Shown: positions 7,542-15,920 of the stretch, piece after piece | How positions within the stretch are numbered: the stretch's first letter is position 1 | How the letters are laid out: every line of letters begins with the position of its first letter | NCBI GenBank assembly: GCA_041672395.1 | Contig: JBAYZS010000005.1 | Span: 1-64,000 of the forward strand | Length of the DNA: 64,000 bases | DNA from: UBA5287 sp041672395 | GTDB taxonomy: Bacteria > Bacteroidota > Bacteroidia > Bacteroidales > Dysgonomonadaceae | Reading direction: 5' to 3' | Notes under the pieces: model-generated | Database searches by the model: none | What the model was told of the DNA's origin: nothing | The model's input: only the letters and a program-made list of their open reading frames with translations | Position numbers and translations under genes: made by a program

Positions 7542-8888
7542 TTACCTTCCGCTTCTGTTGTTAGAAGATGATCTTGATGAAGTCGATCTTGATGAAGACG
7601 ATCTTGATGGTGTTTCTTTTGAGCTGCTTGATGAGCTTCTGCTTGCAGATTCATTTTTACTAGAAGAGCTTTCAGTTTTGGTTGCTACACGCTCATTGTT
7701 GTTTGAGCGACTGCTTTGCGTAGTTGGAGCAACTCTTTCGCTATTATTAGAGCGACTGCTTTGTGTAGTTGGAGCAACTCTTTCATTATTGCTTGAGCGA
7801 TTGCTTTGTGTTGCAGGTGCAACTCTTTCACTATTGTTTGAACGATTAGTTTGTGTAGTTGGAGTTGTTCTTTCACTGTTGTTTGAGCGACTGCTTTGTG
7901 TAGTTGGAGCAACGCGCTCATTGCTATTTGAACGACTGTTCTGCGTGTTTGGAGCAACTCTCTCATTGTTGCTTGAGCGACTGCTTTGTGTACTTGGAGC
8001 AACTCTCTGGTTGTTGCTAGAGCGGGAAGTACTTCTATCAATATTCGAATTGTTGCGAGAATTGGTTGTACTGCGCGAACTTCTGGATAATGCTTCAGGA
8101 CGGTAAATTCTAACTGCATCATTGTTTACAGATGTTCTTCCTGAACGATTGGATGCTTCCATTCTACGAACATTAACGTTCTTTCCGGTGTCGCGTCTAT
8201 AATCATTTGCACTTGGACCGCTGTAATATCTGTTGTTGTTATATATGTGCGTGTGATTGATTATAGTGGTGTTGTTGTACCAACGATCGTTATATCTGTA
8301 ATCACTGTAATAGCGATTCATGTTTCTGTTATACATGTATCTGTCAGGCAAGAATGTCCAGAAGCTAAAAGGAATATTAATATTGATATTAATATTTATG
8401 CCGGGACCTAATGGAGCCCAACCGTAATATCCACCGCCACTTCTCCAAGAAACCCATGCCGGAGCCCATTCGAAACCTGGAATCCATCCCCATCCGCGAT
8501 AGTCGTCATAGAACCAGCGTCCGTAGTGGAACGGTGCCCAACCCCAATCGTAATCTGAAACCCATGTGTTTCCGTAATCAGTCATTGCCCAATATCCATT
8601 TGATGCATAAGGTCTAAAATTTCTATTTACGCGTGGATACCAAACACGTCCATATCTATTATGATTTGTCCATGTTCCATATGGGTTTAACTCTACATAA
8701 AATGTATTATAGTCGCTATAATAGTCACCATCATAATTTCCATAATAGTCACCCTCATAGCCATCATAATAATCATCATTGTCATAATTGCCGTATCTGT
8801 TATCATCGTAACCGTATTGTGAATACGCCCCGCATGAAACCAGCAAAGCTAAGATCAGTGTGGAAAGGAAAATCTTTATTGTTTTCAT
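7542..8888 (-). CDS. DUF6600-like lipoprotein with Ser/Asn-rich tandem repeats
   Basis: The 448-residue protein starts with a lipoprotein signal (LALLVSC, Cys19). A low-complexity Tyr/Asp/Gly segment follows (24-60). Next is a Trp-rich domain (about 62-162) with WVSDYDWGWAPFHYGRW and GWGWIPGFEWAPAWVSWR, fitting the DUF6600 family of exported proteins. An Asn/Tyr-rich stretch is followed by eight 15-residue repeats of the type SSRSNNSERVAPTTQ (287-406) and a Ser/Arg-rich tail. The arrangement suggests a surface or periplasmic anchored protein with a flexible basic tail. The molecular role is unknown. Long open frames on the opposite strand are by-products of the repeats. Confidence 0.85.
   Translation of the reverse strand: MKTIKIFLSTLILALLVSCGAYSQYGYDDNRYGNYDNDDYYDGYEGDYYGNYDGDYYSDYNTFYVELNPYGTWTNHNRYGRVWYPRVNRNFRPYASNGYWAMTDYGNTWVSDYDWGWAPFHYGRWFYDDYRGWGWIPGFEWAPAWVSWRSGGGYYGWAPLGPGININININIPFSFWTFLPDRYMYNRNMNRYYSDYRYNDRWYNNTTIINHTHIYNNNRYYSGPSANDYRRDTGKNVNVRRMEASNRSGRTSVNNDAVRIYRPEALSRSSRSTTNSRNNSNIDRSTSRSSNNQRVAPSTQSSRSSNNERVAPNTQNSRSNSNERVAPTTQSSRSNNSERTTPTTQTNRSNNSERVAPATQSNRSSNNERVAPTTQSSRSNNSERVAPTTQSSRSNNNERVATKTESSSSKNESASRSSSSSSKETPSRSSSSRSTSSRSSSNNRSGR
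7671..8030 (-). repeat. Eight 45-bp coding tandem repeats
   Basis: Eight in-frame 45-bp units encode the 15-residue repeat of the lipoprotein. Units differ by point changes at variable positions (for example SSRSSNNQRVAPSTQ against TNRSNNSERVAPATQ), with the ER(V/T) and P-x-TQ positions most conserved. The copy number could vary between strains through slippage or recombination. Confidence 0.9.
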
Positions 8889-9199
8889 AATGCTGAATTT
8901 TTTATAGTTGATACTCGTTTTATTCTTTGTCGTTTTGACATCAAAATCCGAGCAAGGTTTAACTCTATGAAGAAAAATCTGAATAAAGGTTTTGATTATT
9001 AAATTCCGCTATCAGGAATATTTCTGAAAATATAATTTCCTTTAATATCCTTGAAACCCTTTTGCAGAAAAGACAACTTCTATTATGTTACTTCAAAAGG
9101 TTCTAAATAAGGTATTTACATGAAAATATTTAATCAATTTTGTTATAACGTATGAAAATCATTGTACTTTTGTGAATATTAAATTTAAAACCAGATCAT
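8889..9199. other. Divergent intergenic region
   Basis: This spacer of about 310 bp separates the minus-strand lipoprotein gene from the plus-strand DUF2231 gene and is AT-rich. Apart from the candidate plus-strand promoter at 9138-9172, I see no gene, repeat or strong hairpin. Confidence 0.6.
9138..9172 (+). promoter_or_regulatory. Candidate promoter for the DUF2231/rubrerythrin genes
   Basis: TTTTG (9138-9142), a 22-bp spacer and TACTTTTG (9165-9172). The -7 box matches TAnnTTTG; the spacer is slightly long. The start codon is at 9200. Confidence 0.45.
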
Positions 9200-9625
9200 A
9201 TGTTTACAATTGCACATTTACATCCCATGCTAGTGCATTTTCCTATTGCATTAGTTGCTACAGGCTTTTTGCTTGAATTAGTATTTCTTTTTGTGAAGAA
9301 AGAAGTTTGTCTGACCAGAGCTGGATTTTATCTGCTCATTCTTGGAACACTAGCAGCCATTGTTACTTGGTTATCTGGTTTCTTTTTTACGTCCGAAATG
9401 GAAGGAGCAGCCGAGCAAGTACGTGATACTCATGAATTATTTGCCACTATAACTATGGTGTTGCTGATTATTGCATCAGTATTTAGAATAATGGCATTAA
9501 AAAAAAGCAATTCTAAACAGCTAAAGAAAATAGCATTTGTTATGTATGGATTAGCGATGTTGAGCGTGAGTGTTACAGGATTTTACGGAGGAACACTCGT
9601 ATTTAATTATATGATGCCACTTTAA
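9200..9625 (+). CDS. DUF2231 four-helix membrane protein
   Basis: The 141-residue integral membrane protein has about four hydrophobic segments (roughly 8-30, 42-62, 80-98, 112-135) and the HPMLVHFPIAL motif near the N-terminus that defines the DUF2231 family. Conserved histidines in such small membrane proteins may bind haem or metal, but no function is established. It lies 24 bp upstream of the rubrerythrin gene and is probably co-transcribed with it, which hints at redox or oxidative-stress work at the membrane (inference). Confidence 0.85.
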   Translation: MFTIAHLHPMLVHFPIALVATGFLLELVFLFVKKEVCLTRAGFYLLILGTLAAIVTWLSGFFFTSEMEGAAEQVRDTHELFATITMVLLIIASVFRIMALKKSNSKQLKKIAFVMYGLAMLSVSVTGFYGGTLVFNYMMPL

Positions 9626-9649
9626 TGTTTAAACCTAAATTAGAAAAAA

Positions 9650-10264
9650 ATGAAAAAGGTAGTATTTTTAATGTTAACTCTTGGAGTTATGTTAGTATTT
9701 GCAAGTTGTAATCAGAAAGCTGAAAAAACAATTTCAAATTTGAAAGACGGGATTAAAGGTGAAACTACAGCTAGCGCTAAATACGCTGCATTTGCAGAAA
9801 AGGCCCGTGAAGAAGGTAATGATACGATTGCCAAATTATTTGATGCAGCTTCCAAATCAGAGTTTATTCATGCAGCTAATCACACTAAAGTGCTGGAAAA
9901 ATTAGGCGAAAAAATGGATGCTTTCACTCCCGAATTTGAAGTGAATACAACACCAGAGAATTTACAAACTGCAATTGACGGAGAAATGTATGAAACGAAT
10001 GAAATGTATCCGAAATTTTTAAAAGATGCTGAGGAGGAAAAAGTACCTGATGCTATAAAATCATTTACATGGGCAAGAGACACAGAGATGAAGCATGTCG
10101 AATTTTATAAAACAGCTTTGGGCGCTTTACAAGCTGGAAATGAAAGTACACTTTCGTTTGGTTATGAGGTTTGTCCGGTTTGCGGAAACACCTATGCTGC
10201 AAATAAGGTAGATGCAGCATGTGCATTCTGTCAAACACCTCGTGAAAAATTTTTAAAGATTTAA
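9650..10264 (+). CDS. Rubrerythrin with a lipoprotein signal peptide
   Basis: The 204-residue protein joins a ferritin-like diiron domain (Glu38, Glu71-x2-His74, Glu112, Glu146-x2-His149) to a C-terminal rubredoxin-type site (CPVCG at 175-179 and CAFC at 191-194). Rubrerythrins reduce hydrogen peroxide in anaerobes. Unlike the usual cytoplasmic enzyme, it begins with a lipobox signal, LMLTLGVMLVFASC with Cys20, so the mature protein should be lipid-anchored outside the cytoplasm. All expected metal ligands are present. It is probably the second gene of an operon with the DUF2231 membrane protein and ends at a strong hairpin. Confidence 0.92.
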   Translation: MKKVVFLMLTLGVMLVFASCNQKAEKTISNLKDGIKGETTASAKYAAFAEKAREEGNDTIAKLFDAASKSEFIHAANHTKVLEKLGEKMDAFTPEFEVNTTPENLQTAIDGEMYETNEMYPKFLKDAEEEKVPDAIKSFTWARDTEMKHVEFYKTALGALQAGNESTLSFGYEVCPVCGNTYAANKVDAACAFCQTPREKFLKI

Positions 10265-10289
10265 GTTTTCAGACAAATCACTTTATAGA

Positions 10290-10318
10290 AAAGGATTGCT
10301 CCAAAAAAGCAATCCTTT
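10290..10318 (+). terminator. Terminator after the rubrerythrin gene
   Basis: Perfect inverted repeat AAAGGATTGCT (10290-10300) / AGCAATCCTTT (10308-10318) with a 7-base loop, 25 bp after the stop codon and followed by TTAG. Confidence 0.75.
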
Positions 10319-10356
10319 TAGTTTGCAAGACATACTCTAAATTGTCTGATTTTTCA

Positions 10357-10364
10357 TATATTTG
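10357..10364 (+). promoter_or_regulatory. Candidate -7 element for the DPP IV gene
   Basis: TATATTTG matches TAnnTTTG and lies 18 bp before the start codon. No TTG at the expected -33 distance was found. Confidence 0.4.
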
Positions 10365-10382
10365 CATCTCAATTGAATAAAT

Positions 10383-12545
10383 ATGAAAAAGATTAATATT
10401 ATATTATTAATGAGTCTATTCTCATTAATATCTTCCGCACAAAATTATACATTGAATGATATATTAAGCGGGAAGTTCTCTGCTCGTAATGCAAGACCGA
10501 TAGTTTCGTCTGCTGATGGTATGTCATATTATCAAACTGATCCGGCAAATTCTGCGGTGGTCAAGTATTCGTATGAAACAGGTGAAGCTGTTGATACTCT
10601 TTTTAATACTCGTACAGCACGAGATTGTACATTCAATTCATTTCAAGGTTTTTTGGTAAGTGATGACGAAAACCGGGTGTTAGTATATAGAGACAGAGAG
10701 CAGATTTATCGACATTCTTTCCGAGCCAATTATTATTATCATGATGTTCGTCGTAATTTGGTACGAAAACTAACAGAAAACACTTCGAAACAGATGATTC
10801 CGACCTTTTCTCCGGATAATAAAATGCTTGCTTATGTGATGGATAATAATATTTGGCTTGTGAAATTTGATTTTGATACCGAATCGCAAGTTACCAAAGA
10901 TGGTGAGTTAAATAAGGTTATCAATGGGGCGACAGATTGGGTTTACGAAGAGGAGTTTTCTACCACACGGTTAATGGAGTTTTCTCCCGATAACAAACAG
11001 TTAGCTTATGTACGTACGGATGAATCGAATGTGTCACAATATACATTTCAACGTTTTGATGAGAAACTTTACCCTGATTTTTACAAGTATAAATATCCGA
11101 AGTCGGGACAAATGAACTCGACAGTGGAATGTAGGGTGTTTGATATATATGAAAAAACCATCCGTACAATGAATGTTCCGTTAGATAAAGATGGTTATAT
11201 TCCGCGAATTAAATTTACGGAAGATGCTGATCAATTGGCTGTGATGACGCTGAATAGAAATCAAAACAAGTTTGACATGTATTTTGTAAATCCCCGTACT
11301 ACTGTTTCAAAGCTAGTGTTACGTGAGGAAAATCCTTATTATGTTGACTCGGATTGGCTTAACTCTATTTATTTTATGCCTGATAAATTCACATATATTT
11401 CTGAAAAGGATGGTTTTAGTCATATTTATATTTACGGTATTTCGGGATCATTACAGAAGCAACTTACAACCGGCAACTTTGATGTGACCGAACTTCTGGC
11501 TGTGGATCCTCAAACGCAGACAGTTTATTATGAAGCAGCCGATGAAAGTCCTCTTCGCAGAAATATTTATAAAGCAAATATAATAAAAGGTGCACCTGTG
11601 AAATTATCCACTCAAACAGGCTATAATTCCGCAACATTCAGCAATAAAGGCAAGTATTATATTAATAGGTGGTCGGACTCAAAAACACCAAATATGATAA
11701 CTTTACACAATGCTGCCGGTAAAACTTTACGTGTTTTGGAAGATAATGCGCAATTAAACAAACAGTTGGCAGAAAGTAAATTGCCTCAAAAGGAGTTTAT
11801 TACGCTTACGGCGGGAGATGGAGTAACTCAATTAAATGGTTGGGTTATTAAACCGCTGAATTTCAATGCTACTCAGAAGTACCCATTGGTTATGGTTCAG
11901 TACAGTGGTCCAAATTCACAAGAAGTACAAGATAATTATTCCGTCGACTGGTATTATGAATTAGCAAATAGAGGAATTATTGTAGCCGCTGTTGATGGTA
12001 GAGGAACAGCAGCACGCGGTGAGAAATTCCGCAAACAAACCTATCAGAATTTAGGTATCATGGAATCCGATGATCAAGTTGCTGCAGCAAACCATTTTGG
12101 TACCCTACCTTATGTAGATAAGAGTAAAATTGGTATTTGGGGATGGAGTTATGGTGGATATATGGTTTTGATGAGTATGAGTAGGGGCAACGGTATTTTT
12201 AAGGCAGGAGTTGCAATTGCTCCAGTAACCGATTGGCGTTATTACGATACTGTTTATAGCGAAAGATTCATGCGTACACCTCAGCAGAATCAAACAGGTT
12301 ATGATAAAGGCTCTGCAGTGGCATTGGCTAATCAGTTGCAAGGAAATCTGCTGCTTATACATGGTACCGCAGATGATAATGTTCATTTTCAGAATTCTGT
12401 TGAATATACACGTGCATTGATTGCCGCTGACAAACAATTTGATATGTTCTTTTTCCCCGATAAAGATCATTCAATTTATGGTGGAAATACCCGCAAATAT
12501 TTATATGACAAGGTTATTGCTTATTTTGAAGATAATCTGAAATAA
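10383..12545 (+). CDS. Dipeptidyl peptidase IV, serine peptidase family S9
   Basis: The 720-residue exported enzyme begins with a signal peptide ending near SSAQ (residues 16-19). The N-terminal two thirds form the DPP IV beta-propeller, with YEEEF (substrate N-terminus binding glutamates) and repeated FSPDNK blades. The C-terminal alpha/beta hydrolase carries the triad Ser589 in GWSYGG, Asp664 in GTADDNVH and His696 in DKDHS. It removes X-Pro or X-Ala dipeptides from peptide N-termini in the periplasm, supporting amino-acid scavenging. Length matches Bacteroidota DPP IV. lipA follows 26 bp later and may share the transcript. Confidence 0.96.
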   Translation: MKKINIILLMSLFSLISSAQNYTLNDILSGKFSARNARPIVSSADGMSYYQTDPANSAVVKYSYETGEAVDTLFNTRTARDCTFNSFQGFLVSDDENRVLVYRDREQIYRHSFRANYYYHDVRRNLVRKLTENTSKQMIPTFSPDNKMLAYVMDNNIWLVKFDFDTESQVTKDGELNKVINGATDWVYEEEFSTTRLMEFSPDNKQLAYVRTDESNVSQYTFQRFDEKLYPDFYKYKYPKSGQMNSTVECRVFDIYEKTIRTMNVPLDKDGYIPRIKFTEDADQLAVMTLNRNQNKFDMYFVNPRTTVSKLVLREENPYYVDSDWLNSIYFMPDKFTYISEKDGFSHIYIYGISGSLQKQLTTGNFDVTELLAVDPQTQTVYYEAADESPLRRNIYKANIIKGAPVKLSTQTGYNSATFSNKGKYYINRWSDSKTPNMITLHNAAGKTLRVLEDNAQLNKQLAESKLPQKEFITLTAGDGVTQLNGWVIKPLNFNATQKYPLVMVQYSGPNSQEVQDNYSVDWYYELANRGIIVAAVDGRGTAARGEKFRKQTYQNLGIMESDDQVAAANHFGTLPYVDKSKIGIWGWSYGGYMVLMSMSRGNGIFKAGVAIAPVTDWRYYDTVYSERFMRTPQQNQTGYDKGSAVALANQLQGNLLLIHGTADDNVHFQNSVEYTRALIAADKQFDMFFFPDKDHSIYGGNTRKYLYDKVIAYFEDNLK

Positions 12546-12571
12546 TTGTTTATTGTTTAAGAAATTAAGAA

Positions 12572-13492
12572 ATGGATATTCAATCTCTATATAATTCTGA
12601 TAATAACGAGAATAGTTCACAGAATGCAGATAATGGGTTGCAAAGGACACATTTGAAAAAACCTGATTGGTTGAAAATTAAACTGGGTGGAACAGAACAG
12701 TTTACACTAACCAAAAATATTGTTGAATCTCATCATCTTCACACTATTTGCTCAAGTGGCAAATGTCCTAATATGGGAGAGTGTTGGGACAGGGGAACCG
12801 CTACATTTATGATTGGTGGAGAAATATGTACGAGGTCTTGTAAATTTTGTAACACGCTAACTGGAAAGCCGTTGCCTTTAAATAGCCTTGAACCTAAAAA
12901 TGTAGCACAATCAGTGAAACTGATGAATCTAAAGCATGCTGTGATCACTTCGGTTGATAGGGATGACCTGCCGGATTTGGGTGCAAACCATTGGGTGCAA
13001 ACCATTGAAGCTATAAGAAAAGATAATCCAAATACTACAATTGAAATTCTTGTTCCTGATTTCCAGGGAAGGGAAGAACTTATTGATTTGATATGTGAGA
13101 CAAAACCAGATGTGATGTCTCATAACATGGAAACAGTTAAAAGGTTGACTCCAACTATTAGAAGTGCTGCAAAATATGATGTTAGTCTGAAAACCTTAAA
13201 AAGAATTGCCGAGAACGGGATTTATTCAAAATCCGGCATTATGGTTGGATTGGGAGAAACCCAGGATGAGGTTTATGAATTAATGGATGATTTAGTCGCC
13301 GTAGGTTGCAAGTCACTTACGATAGGTCAATATCTTCAGCCGTCACGAAAACATTTTCCTGTGAAAGAATATATTCATCCGGATATTTTTAATTGTTACA
13401 AAGAAGTAGCGTTGGAAAAAGGATTTTCTAAAGTTGTAAGTGGACCACTTGTCAGGTCTTCTTATCATGCTGATATTTCTTTCACTTCTTAA
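12572..13492 (+). CDS. lipA: Lipoyl synthase
   Basis: The 306-residue radical SAM enzyme has both cluster motifs: the auxiliary CX4CX5C (Cys60, Cys65, Cys71) and the SAM-binding CX3CX2C (Cys86, Cys90, Cys93). It also has the C-terminal RSSYHA that supplies a serine ligand to the auxiliary cluster. It inserts sulfur at C6 and C8 of protein-bound octanoyl groups to make the lipoyl cofactor of 2-oxoacid dehydrogenases and the glycine cleavage system. It follows the peptidase gene closely and ends at a perfect 12-bp hairpin. Confidence 0.98.
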   Translation: MDIQSLYNSDNNENSSQNADNGLQRTHLKKPDWLKIKLGGTEQFTLTKNIVESHHLHTICSSGKCPNMGECWDRGTATFMIGGEICTRSCKFCNTLTGKPLPLNSLEPKNVAQSVKLMNLKHAVITSVDRDDLPDLGANHWVQTIEAIRKDNPNTTIEILVPDFQGREELIDLICETKPDVMSHNMETVKRLTPTIRSAAKYDVSLKTLKRIAENGIYSKSGIMVGLGETQDEVYELMDDLVAVGCKSLTIGQYLQPSRKHFPVKEYIHPDIFNCYKEVALEKGFSKVVSGPLVRSSYHADISFTS

Positions 13493-13523
13493 ACAAAAGT
13501 TAGTTTTTGTTGTTATTAGTTTG

Positions 13524-13563
13524 AGTGATTGAAAGGGTTTTATTATAAACACTTTCAATCACT
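13524..13563 (+). terminator. Terminator after lipA
   Basis: Perfect 12-bp stem AGTGATTGAAAG (13524-13535) / CTTTCAATCACT (13552-13563), followed by a T-rich stretch, 31 bp after the lipA stop. Confidence 0.7.
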
Positions 13564-13581
13564 AATCTTTGTTTTAATAAT

Positions 13582-14688
13582 ATGAATGCAGCTACAAAAA
13601 TATTGTTGTTTTTAAGGAATCCTGCCTTTGGTTTAATTCCACTATTAGTTTTTTCGATTCTAATTGGAAGAATTGATTTGAATTTGGCATTGGCTATAGG
13701 GATGGTTCTTTCTATTGGCGGACTGTTTGTATCAAAAAAACAGACTCGTTTTCTTTATGATATTTCAATTTTCACCTTTGTAGTTGCGCTAATTGTAAAT
13801 TTACTGATTTCTAACAAGATTGACATATTTACCTTTTATATTTTAATTGAGGTAATTTATGTATTATCATTGGTTTTTGTTAGAATACTTCGTTCTAAAA
13901 TCATCGTAAAATATTTCAAAAGGAATAATCCTTCTATTAGAAATTTTCTCAATGAGTCTTTTAGAGTTTTATTTCAGGTTCAATATGGTTTTTTGTTACA
14001 TTTATTGATTATTCTGCTTATTTATCTGTTTACGAATAATGCAACACCTTATTTAAATAGAACATTAGTTGTTCTTTTCCCTCAGATGATTATGCTTTTG
14101 ATTATTATTTTAGAAATAATCAGACTTAATTATTTTAGGAATAAACTTAACAAGGAGGAATGGCTTCCTGTGGTGAATGTAGCAGGTGAAGTAACGGGGC
14201 GTTTGGCTAAGTCTGTTTCTGTAAATTTAAAAAACAGATATATGCATCCGGTGGTTCGTATTGGAATTATTTATAAGTCAAACATTTTTTTAAAAGAGCG
14301 TGAAACAACTCGTATCCTTGATCCCGGGAAACTTGATCATCCCCTTGAAAGTTATATCGGTTATAGGCAAGAAGTTAAAGAGTCAGTAAATGATTTATTG
14401 ATTAAAGTTTCGAACAAGGAAAAACTATCAACCAGATTTTTATTGAAATATGAGTTTGAAAACGAAATTACTAAGCGTTTGATTTATCTATATGTTGCAA
14501 CTATTGATGATGAAGAAACGTATATTAATATTAATTTATCGGATGGAAGACTTTGGTCTATGAGTCAAATTGAGGATAGCCTTGGTCAAGGATTGTTTTC
14601 TGAAAATTTTGAACTTGAGTATGACTATCTTAAAAATACAATATTTCTTGTTCAACAACTAAAAGAAAAGAAAAGTAATAAACTATAA
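13582..14688 (+). CDS. Membrane protein with C-terminal Nudix-like (apparently inactive) domain
   Basis: The first about 190 residues of this 368-residue protein hold about six hydrophobic segments. The soluble C-terminus from Glu193 reads EWLPVVNVAGEVTGRLAKS, then MHPVVRIGIIYKSNIFLKER and ILDPGKLDHPLESYIGYRQEV. This follows the order of strands in the Bacteroidota Nudix/IPP-isomerase-like family (EWLPxVDxxGxVxGxATRxE, LHPVVHLHVF, QPGKWDxxVGGHV). The Nudix box itself (GX5EX7REUXEEXGU) is lost: the corresponding stretch lacks the RE and EE metal-binding residues. I infer a membrane-tethered pseudo-Nudix sensor or scaffold; no known function is claimed. It ends at a bidirectional terminator. 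Confidence 0.7.
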   Translation: MNAATKILLFLRNPAFGLIPLLVFSILIGRIDLNLALAIGMVLSIGGLFVSKKQTRFLYDISIFTFVVALIVNLLISNKIDIFTFYILIEVIYVLSLVFVRILRSKIIVKYFKRNNPSIRNFLNESFRVLFQVQYGFLLHLLIILLIYLFTNNATPYLNRTLVVLFPQMIMLLIIILEIIRLNYFRNKLNKEEWLPVVNVAGEVTGRLAKSVSVNLKNRYMHPVVRIGIIYKSNIFLKERETTRILDPGKLDHPLESYIGYRQEVKESVNDLLIKVSNKEKLSTRFLLKYEFENEITKRLIYLYVATIDDEETYININLSDGRLWSMSQIEDSLGQGLFSENFELEYDYLKNTIFLVQQLKEKKSNKL

Positions 14689-14729
14689 ATCTAATCTATA
14701 ATTAAAATCATTTTAAATTCATATAAAGC

Positions 14730-14763
14730 AATAGACGGCTAAACTCACGTTCGGCCGTCTATT
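14730..14763. terminator. Bidirectional terminator, convergent genes
   Basis: Inverted repeat AATAGACGGC (14730-14739) / GCCGTCTATT (14754-14763) between the convergent membrane-protein and DUF4252 genes, with A-rich and T-rich flanks. Confidence 0.75.
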
Positions 14764-14819
14764 CATCGTTTAAATATAAAAAAGAAAAAAGTTATTTATA
14801 AAATAACATCAAATCATAT

Positions 14820-15344
14820 TTACTTTTCCTTTTGGGTTAAGCTGTCTTCTGTTGATGTTAATTTTTTATCGTTTATATTGTTTGATAATTTTGAAAATGA
14901 ATCTAAATCAATTTTTCCCGATACATTGATGATGCTGAGTTTTCCTTCTTCATCTAATGAAATCAGAATTATATCTGTATTGTTATTTTCTTTCTTAAGT
15001 ACAGTGTTGATTTTATTTTTTTGATCGTTTACGGAAACGATTTCGTCGTAATCAGAATAATTCTCTTTTAAAAAGTCGTTTGCTTTATTGAAATAAAAGC
15101 GCGAGTCTTGTATGTCGTCACATGTGATTATTCTTATACTGTTGAGGTTGTGAAACATCTTTGCTAAATCTTTGTCTTCAATTTCATCAGACATTTTGAC
15201 AAGCATTTTTTTTCCGATATTGACATTATTAAGGGGCTTGCTGTCATCTGCTATTAAACCCATAAAACGACTTACGAAATCGCCAGCCATAAGGGTTGAA
15301 GCAGTCAGCAATAATATCATTATTAACGTTACAGTTTTTTTCAT
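14820..15344 (-). CDS. DUF4252 protein, exported
   Basis: The 174-residue protein has a signal peptide (ILLLTASTLMAG, cleavage near residue 21) and a DUF4252 core with IRIITCDDI and IILISLDEEGKLSIINVSG. DUF4252 proteins are common in Bacteroidota, usually next to ECF sigma/anti-sigma genes; their role is unknown. Its ATG overlaps the stop of the preceding gene by four bases (ATGA), so translation is probably coupled. Together with the two genes upstream it forms a three-gene regulatory operon. Confidence 0.88.
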   Translation of the reverse strand: MKKTVTLIMILLLTASTLMAGDFVSRFMGLIADDSKPLNNVNIGKKMLVKMSDEIEDKDLAKMFHNLNSIRIITCDDIQDSRFYFNKANDFLKENYSDYDEIVSVNDQKNKINTVLKKENNNTDIILISLDEEGKLSIINVSGKIDLDSFSKLSNNINDKKLTSTEDSLTQKEK

Positions 15345-15913
15345 AAGTTAGTGTCATTTACCTTTTGTTCTGAAATAGCAGAATCCAGTTCAATATTTTC
15401 TTGCATGAGAGAATCGATGGAAATCCAGTCGATTTCCATATCATTGATATATTGCAATGTTTCTTTTGACGCTTTTTCTCCTGCATTTAATGCTTCTGAT
15501 AATTTATCTAAAGCAAATGTTGCCTGTTTTATTGCCGGTTTTGGATCATTATAAGTTTCCGCAAAATATGTTTTGTTATTTGCTTTAGCAATAAAGTAAA
15601 TTCCAAGTCCCATTGCAGCTACAAGCACTGCTGATACAGCAATTCTGAGTGCGGGAGCAAATATTTTTATGATGATGTATTTTTTTGTTTTCTTTTTAGA
15701 AGAAAGTATTGCTTTTTGTAGATTGTAATCGAAATCTGGACTTAAGTAGTTGGTTTTCATACTGTTTTTGTATGAAAAAAGTGGAATAAATTTTTGTAGG
15801 TCTTGCGGAATATTTTCGTTTGAAAAGTAATCATGTAGTTGATTCTCTTCATCAGCATTTGTTTCGCATTTCCAATATTTATCTAATAATATATATATGT
15901 ACGAGTTATCCAT
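15341..15913 (-). CDS. Probable membrane anti-sigma factor
   Basis: About 190 residues. The N-terminus (DNSYIYILLDKYWKCETNADEENQLHDYF) resembles the start of Bacteroidota anti-sigma-like proteins. A single transmembrane segment (AVSAVLVAAMGLGIYFI) divides a cytoplasmic from a periplasmic part. It lies immediately after an ECF sigma gene, so binding of that sigma factor is the natural inference. The frame is open to an ATG at 15931, which would overlap the sigma gene by 11 bp. ATG 15913 avoids overlap and gives a family-like N-terminus, and is preferred. No zinc-binding HX3CX2C motif is visible. Confidence 0.75.
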   Translation of the reverse strand: MDNSYIYILLDKYWKCETNADEENQLHDYFSNENIPQDLQKFIPLFSYKNSMKTNYLSPDFDYNLQKAILSSKKKTKKYIIIKIFAPALRIAVSAVLVAAMGLGIYFIAKANNKTYFAETYNDPKPAIKQATFALDKLSEALNAGEKASKETLQYINDMEIDWISIDSLMQENIELDSAISEQKVNDTNL

Positions 15914-15920
15914 TTGACTT

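Noticed and set aside
7558..8122. Long open frames on the plus strand and in another minus frame across the repeat region
   Set aside because: They are produced by the 45-bp repeats of the lipoprotein gene, have biased leucine/valine or glutamine/leucine composition and no domain features.
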